Positions 22,263 to 24,819 of a stretch of DNA of 24,819 nucleotides are shown in pieces. The translations under genes and the position numbers were made by a program. The stretch spans positions 1 through 24,819 of the forward strand of contig CAMZDE010000010.1 of NCBI GenBank assembly GCA_947305255.1, written 5' to 3'. This DNA comes from an uncultured Alphaproteobacteria bacterium. GTDB taxonomy: Bacteria > Pseudomonadota > Alphaproteobacteria > Rs-D84. Position 1 is the first letter of the stretch, and each line of letters opens with the position of its first letter. The notes under the pieces were generated by a model that did not search any database, had not been told where the DNA came from, and saw only the letters and a program-made list of their open reading frames with translations.

Positions 22263-23263
22263 TAAAACGAATATTTTACATTTATATTTGTTGACCAACC
22301 GTCGACACCACCCAATTGTTTGTGGACATTTGCGCGGAATGCAAATGGGTTGAAATTGTATTCTAGGTTCATACCTATATCTGTGTGGTTATCCAAATAT
22401 AGCCCTTCGATTTTATTGTTGCCGATTTGTATATCGTTTTTACCACCGAAATGTGCAACATATTTTGCAGATAAACCACCATACCAATTTGCTGCAATTT
22501 CTTTGATAAATTCGATTTCCGGCGCAACGTTAAAGAAATTAAAATCGCTCGATGAAACTATGTCGCCGTTTTCATATATGTCGTCAGATGAAACAAAAGT
22601 ATATGCAACATAGACATTTGGACGAACCAACAAAGTGTTGTCTATGTTTAATGCGGCCGAAACACCTGTTGCAACATTTACCCATGAATTGTTAAAATCT
22701 CTATCATTTTGGGTGGTGTTATTTAAAGAACCGATGTTCGTCATTAACTTTGCGCCAATGTTGCGATATTTATATTTGGCAAATATACCAGCAACATCAC
22801 CGTTACCGTGAAATTCAGGCATTTTAGTGTTTATATACGAAACAAATCCACCGAAAGAGATTTTGCCGTACGTTAATTCGCTCGCTTTTGTTGTTGCGCC
22901 AATGGTTGCCAAATTAAAACGACCGTGTTGTGTGACATTGTGACCGTAATGCATGCTTTCGTTCACATGGTTGGCGTTAACCCATATATTATCTATGAAA
23001 TAATCGCCAGATGCGTATCCAGAATCAAATCCACGCACAGTTGAACCGTCATCACCATATTCATCAAATCGAGTCATTGTGCCGTACATTTTATGATTCA
23101 AAAATAAATCAGACATCTTTTCGCCATAATCAGTGTACGACATAAACACATCGGTTAACATGTTGATATTTAATGCAGATATGTTGTTATCATAAACTGC
23201 GGCGTTTGAAATATTTGTCGCCAGAACCAATGCGCCACCAAATGCAAGTAATTTTGATTTCAT
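22262..23263 (-). CDS. Outer-membrane beta-barrel protein (autotransporter-barrel-like)
   Basis: A 333-residue exported protein with a signal peptide (1-21, MKSKLLAFGG...SNA) and then alternating polar/aromatic strands with Gly/Asn turns, ending in DGWSTNINVKYSF. The terminal Phe and alternating aromatic residues are the outer-membrane insertion signal recognised by the BAM complex. The last 120 residues resemble the C-terminal strands of autotransporter barrels (LEYNFNPFAFRANVHKQLGGVDGWS), and the protein is about the size of an isolated 12-strand barrel with no passenger. An AGAGAGAG purine stretch precedes the ATG. The promoter (extended -10 TGATATAAT, minus strand 23302-23294) lies 30 nt upstream. 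Porin-like, adhesin or secretion roles cannot be separated from sequence. Confidence 0.82.
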   Translation of the reverse strand: MKSKLLAFGGALVLATNISNAAVYDNNISALNINMLTDVFMSYTDYGEKMSDLFLNHKMYGTMTRFDEYGDDGSTVRGFDSGYASGDYFIDNIWVNANHVNESMHYGHNVTQHGRFNLATIGATTKASELTYGKISFGGFVSYINTKMPEFHGNGDVAGIFAKYKYRNIGAKLMTNIGSLNNTTQNDRDFNNSWVNVATGVSAALNIDNTLLVRPNVYVAYTFVSSDDIYENGDIVSSSDFNFFNVAPEIEFIKEIAANWYGGLSAKYVAHFGGKNDIQIGNNKIEGLYLDNHTDIGMNLEYNFNPFAFRANVHKQLGGVDGWSTNINVKYSF

Positions 23264-23293
23264 TGTTGGACTCTCTCTTTGTGTTATGTATGT

Positions 23294-23302
23294 ATTATAT
23301 CA
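23294..23302 (-). promoter_or_regulatory. Extended -10 promoter of the barrel gene
   Basis: On the minus strand TGATATAAT (23302-23294); predicted start near 23287, giving a leader of about 23 nt. No clear -35. Confidence 0.55.
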
Positions 23303-23328
23303 TATTTTTTATTGATATTAAATTTTTA

Positions 23329-23355
23329 TTGTCAGTTTTTTTGTTTTTGTATAAT
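23329..23355 (+). promoter_or_regulatory. Promoter of aroK-mscL
   Basis: TTGTCA (23329-23334), short 15-nt spacer, TATAAT (23350-23355); the aroK ATG at 23365 is 9 nt beyond the -10. Confidence 0.5.
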
Positions 23356-23364
23356 ATGTTAAGT

Positions 23365-23961
23365 ATGAGAAGAAAAACACAATTGCAAATCAATAAACCT
23401 ATCGTAATGGTTGGGTTGATGGGGGCGGGCAAAACCAGCATAGGCCGTGCGTTGGCGCGTTCGTTGGGAATACCGTTTGTTGATTCTGACAAAGAAATAG
23501 AAAAGGCTGCCGGTTGCAGCGTTGTCGATATTTTTTCGCTTTACGGCGAAAAAGAATTTCGGCGCGTCGAAGAGAAAGTTTTTGAACGTCTTTTGGATAC
23601 GCCCCCGTTAGTTAAGGTTATTTCTACGGGTGAGGGCGCATTCATCACAGATGCTGTGCGCAAGATGGCGTTGGAACGTGCGTTGACTATATGGTTGCGC
23701 GCAGATTTGGATTTGTTGGTTAAACGGACTAATTTTCGTCATACGCGCCCCCAGTTGTTGAATACGGATTCGCGTCAGATTCTGGCTCAATTGATTGCGG
23801 AACGTTACGATACGTATGCGTTGGCCGACATTACTGTTGAAACGCGCGATGAAAATATTCATAAAACATTGACCAAGGTTTTATGTGCAATAGAACAATT
23901 CCCGCTTGCAAATACTGTGGCGGATAAGAAAAAAACAAAAGGAGAACAAAATGAAAACTAA
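23365..23961 (+). CDS. aroK: Shikimate kinase with altered GGG motif
   Basis: Shikimate kinase phosphorylates shikimate at the 3-hydroxyl in aromatic amino-acid synthesis. The 198-residue product has Walker A GLMGAGKTS (17-25), the substrate aspartate in DSD (D42), R66 in EFRRVE, and the lid and adenine-binding region RPQL...RYDTYALADITVE. The third shikimate-binding motif, normally GGG, reads GEG (89-91) in ISTGEGAF, so the middle glycine is glutamate. I start at 23365, not at 23356 or earlier, because 23350-23355 is a TATAAT box; the mRNA would be leaderless. The tail is polar and Lys-rich, and the last 11 nt overlap mscL. aroB, the usual partner in proteobacteria, is not next to it. Confidence 0.87.
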   Translation: MRRKTQLQINKPIVMVGLMGAGKTSIGRALARSLGIPFVDSDKEIEKAAGCSVVDIFSLYGEKEFRRVEEKVFERLLDTPPLVKVISTGEGAFITDAVRKMALERALTIWLRADLDLLVKRTNFRHTRPQLLNTDSRQILAQLIAERYDTYALADITVETRDENIHKTLTKVLCAIEQFPLANTVADKKKTKGEQNEN

Positions 23962-24508
23962 ATTTTTAGGCGAATTTAAGGCATTTATCAGTAAAGGCAG
24001 CGCGATTGATATGGCTGTCGGTATCATCGTTGGGTCTGTGATGACCAGTGTTGTCAATTCTTTGGTCAAAGATATCATCATGCCACCCATAGGAATGCTG
24101 ATTGGTGGAATTGATTTTTCACAGTGGTTCTTTGTGTTGGGGGGTGGCGAAGCAGGGGCGCACTATAACACAATGGCCGAAGCCACTGCTGCAGGTGCAA
24201 CCACATTAAATCTGGGGACATTTTTGAACGCGGTAATCAGTTTTATTATAACTATGTTTGCGATATTTATTTTCGTGAAAATAGTAAATGCTGCGCGGGC
24301 CAAGGCTCCGGTCACAACACGCGCATGTCCATATTGTAAACAATCAATCAGCAAATCGGCGACAAAATGCCCGTATTGCTGTTCTGCGGTAAAACCCGAA
24401 GAAATCGAAGCAGTGGGCGAAACAGATTTAGGGCGGGGCATTAAATCTTTGACTACGCATGTCAAAAAGGTTGCCAAAGCGGCGAAGAAAACCGTTGCAA
24501 AAATTTAA
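23951..24508 (+). CDS. mscL: Large-conductance mechanosensitive channel MscL with zinc-ribbon tail
   Basis: MscL opens under membrane tension to release solutes after hypo-osmotic shock. The 185-residue product starts with the amphipathic MKTKFLGEFKAFISKG helix, then TM1 with AIDMAVGIIVGSVMTSVVNSLVKDIIMPPIG (about 18-47), a periplasmic loop, and TM2 (about 90-112, FLNAVISFIITMFAIFIFVK). It exceeds the usual 130-150 residues by a C-terminal extension with CPYC (126-129) and CPYC (140-143), a four-Cys zinc-ribbon-like knuckle, followed by a basic Lys/Ala tail. Similar cysteine tails are known in some MscL proteins. GGAGAAC precedes the ATG at 23951, which lies within the end of aroK, so the two are translationally coupled. 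A strong palindromic terminator follows. Confidence 0.94.
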   Translation: MKTKFLGEFKAFISKGSAIDMAVGIIVGSVMTSVVNSLVKDIIMPPIGMLIGGIDFSQWFFVLGGGEAGAHYNTMAEATAAGATTLNLGTFLNAVISFIITMFAIFIFVKIVNAARAKAPVTTRACPYCKQSISKSATKCPYCCSAVKPEEIEAVGETDLGRGIKSLTTHVKKVAKAAKKTVAKI

Positions 24509-24534
24509 CTGAAAAAAATTTGTGAAAAAAAACG

Positions 24535-24574
24535 CGACGTCCGAAAAAAAATTTTTTTCGGACGTCGTTTTTTT
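24535..24574. terminator. Long palindromic terminator after mscL
   Basis: CGACGTCCG plus an A-run (24535-24550) pairs with a T-run plus CGGACGTCG (24552-24567), followed by T7 and preceded by A8, so it can act on both strands. Confidence 0.85.
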
Positions 24575-24653
24575 ATTGTGGGGTGATTAAAACTACAAAA
24601 GGGCGTCGATTTACATTTTTATTTTTACGCCCACCCCCATTTGGGGGATAGTG
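24573..24653 (-). pseudogene. Possible 3' remnant of a third copy of the secreted-protein family
   Basis: On the minus strand the last codons before a TAA at 24575-24573 read VVLITPQ, close to the ALITAQQ end of copy A, and the DNA (TTATTGTGGGGTGAT on +) resembles the copy-A 3' end (TTATTGTTGGGCGGTGAT) next to a terminator in the same position. Reading upstream, the frame closes at a TAA about 27 codons back and no YTTWDDD block is seen in frame. It may be a decayed or rearranged copy, or chance. The matching stretch is short. Confidence 0.28.
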
Positions 24654-24667
24654 TTTTTAGTAAACAC
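24601..24667. repeat. Three consecutive short inverted repeats
   Basis: GGGCGT (24601-24606) with ACGCCC (24627-24632); CCCCC (24634-24638) with GGGGG (24643-24647); GTGTTT (24651-24656) with AAACAC (24662-24667). The second and third are almost back to back with the first. No gene covers them apart from the uncertain remnant. Confidence 0.55.
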
Positions 24668-24684
24668 AAAAGGCGCATAAGATA

Positions 24685-24819
24685 TATTATGTATAGTTTA
24701 TGTTATATTCGCTGCGCTCATAAACAAAAAACTATACATAATATTAATAAAACAAATTATGGACTTATGTTATATTCGCTGCGCTCATAAACAAAAAACT
24801 ATACATAATATTAATAAAA
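24685..24819. repeat. 67-bp-period tandem repeat with 15-bp inverted arms (continues past window)
   Basis: A 55-bp unit is present identically at 24698-24752 and 24765-24819, separated by the 12-bp CAAATTATGGAC, giving a 67-bp period. The first copy is also part of a 15-bp perfect inverted repeat (24685-24699 with 24729-24743, arm TATTATGTATAGTTT). Each unit contains TTCGCTGCGCTCATAA. The second copy runs to the window end, so the array may be longer. From 24668 to the end I see no protein-coding gene. Confidence 0.8.

Noticed and set aside
24698..24819. CRISPR-like spacing (67-bp period) at the right end
   Set aside because: The identical part is 55 bp and the intervening part only 12 bp, the reverse of a repeat-spacer design, and only two units are visible; it is better called a tandem repeat.

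Overview
The window looks like a chromosomal piece of an AT-rich Gram-negative bacterium, most likely an uncultured, possibly host-associated alphaproteobacterium. This is inferred from gene content (lepB-rnc pair, RodZ, SecG, an outer-membrane barrel protein, aroK), from many exported proteins and from similarity recalled from memory; no database was searched. The standard code with TGA stops fits every gene. Recurrent promoters are of the TTGAnn-16/18-TATAAT type, often with an extended -10 (TGnTATAAT).

Layout. A partial tRNA-Arg(TCT) opens the window, followed by a small secreted protein gene on the minus strand (104-859) with a long structured leader (860-1123). Then come two membrane proteins (1260-2395), the minus-strand lepB-rnc-secG operon (2441-4369), comM, tspO, and a divergent ftsB-like/dusB pair. 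Next are a RodZ-like gene, uvrA, an orphan SRP M-domain protein translationally coupled to an unknown triple-repeat protein, rlmE, rnhA (minus), tkt and a YgjP-type metallopeptidase. The right part holds a large Cys-rich secreted protein, a second copy of the leader-plus-secreted-protein cassette (18764-19628), hisS-prfA, a minus-strand outer-membrane barrel gene, aroK-mscL, and a gene-poor tail of hairpins and a 67-bp-period tandem repeat.

Most genes are housekeeping: protein export and processing, RNA maturation, translation, DNA repair and cell division. The unusual material falls in three places. First, two diverged copies of a ~265-275 nt 5' leader with conserved promoter spacing, compensatory base changes and mutually exclusive antiterminator/terminator pairings precede two paralogous secreted proteins, which suggests a dispersed, attenuation-controlled surface-protein family. 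Second, a free-standing protein resembling only the RNA- and signal-binding M domain of Ffh/SRP54 is encoded with an overlapping start by a three-repeat protein I do not recognise. Third, six genes and one short leader ORF have their start codon 7-9 nt after a -10 box and lack a ribosome binding site, implying leaderless mRNAs; one divergent pair is driven by an almost perfectly symmetrical bidirectional promoter.
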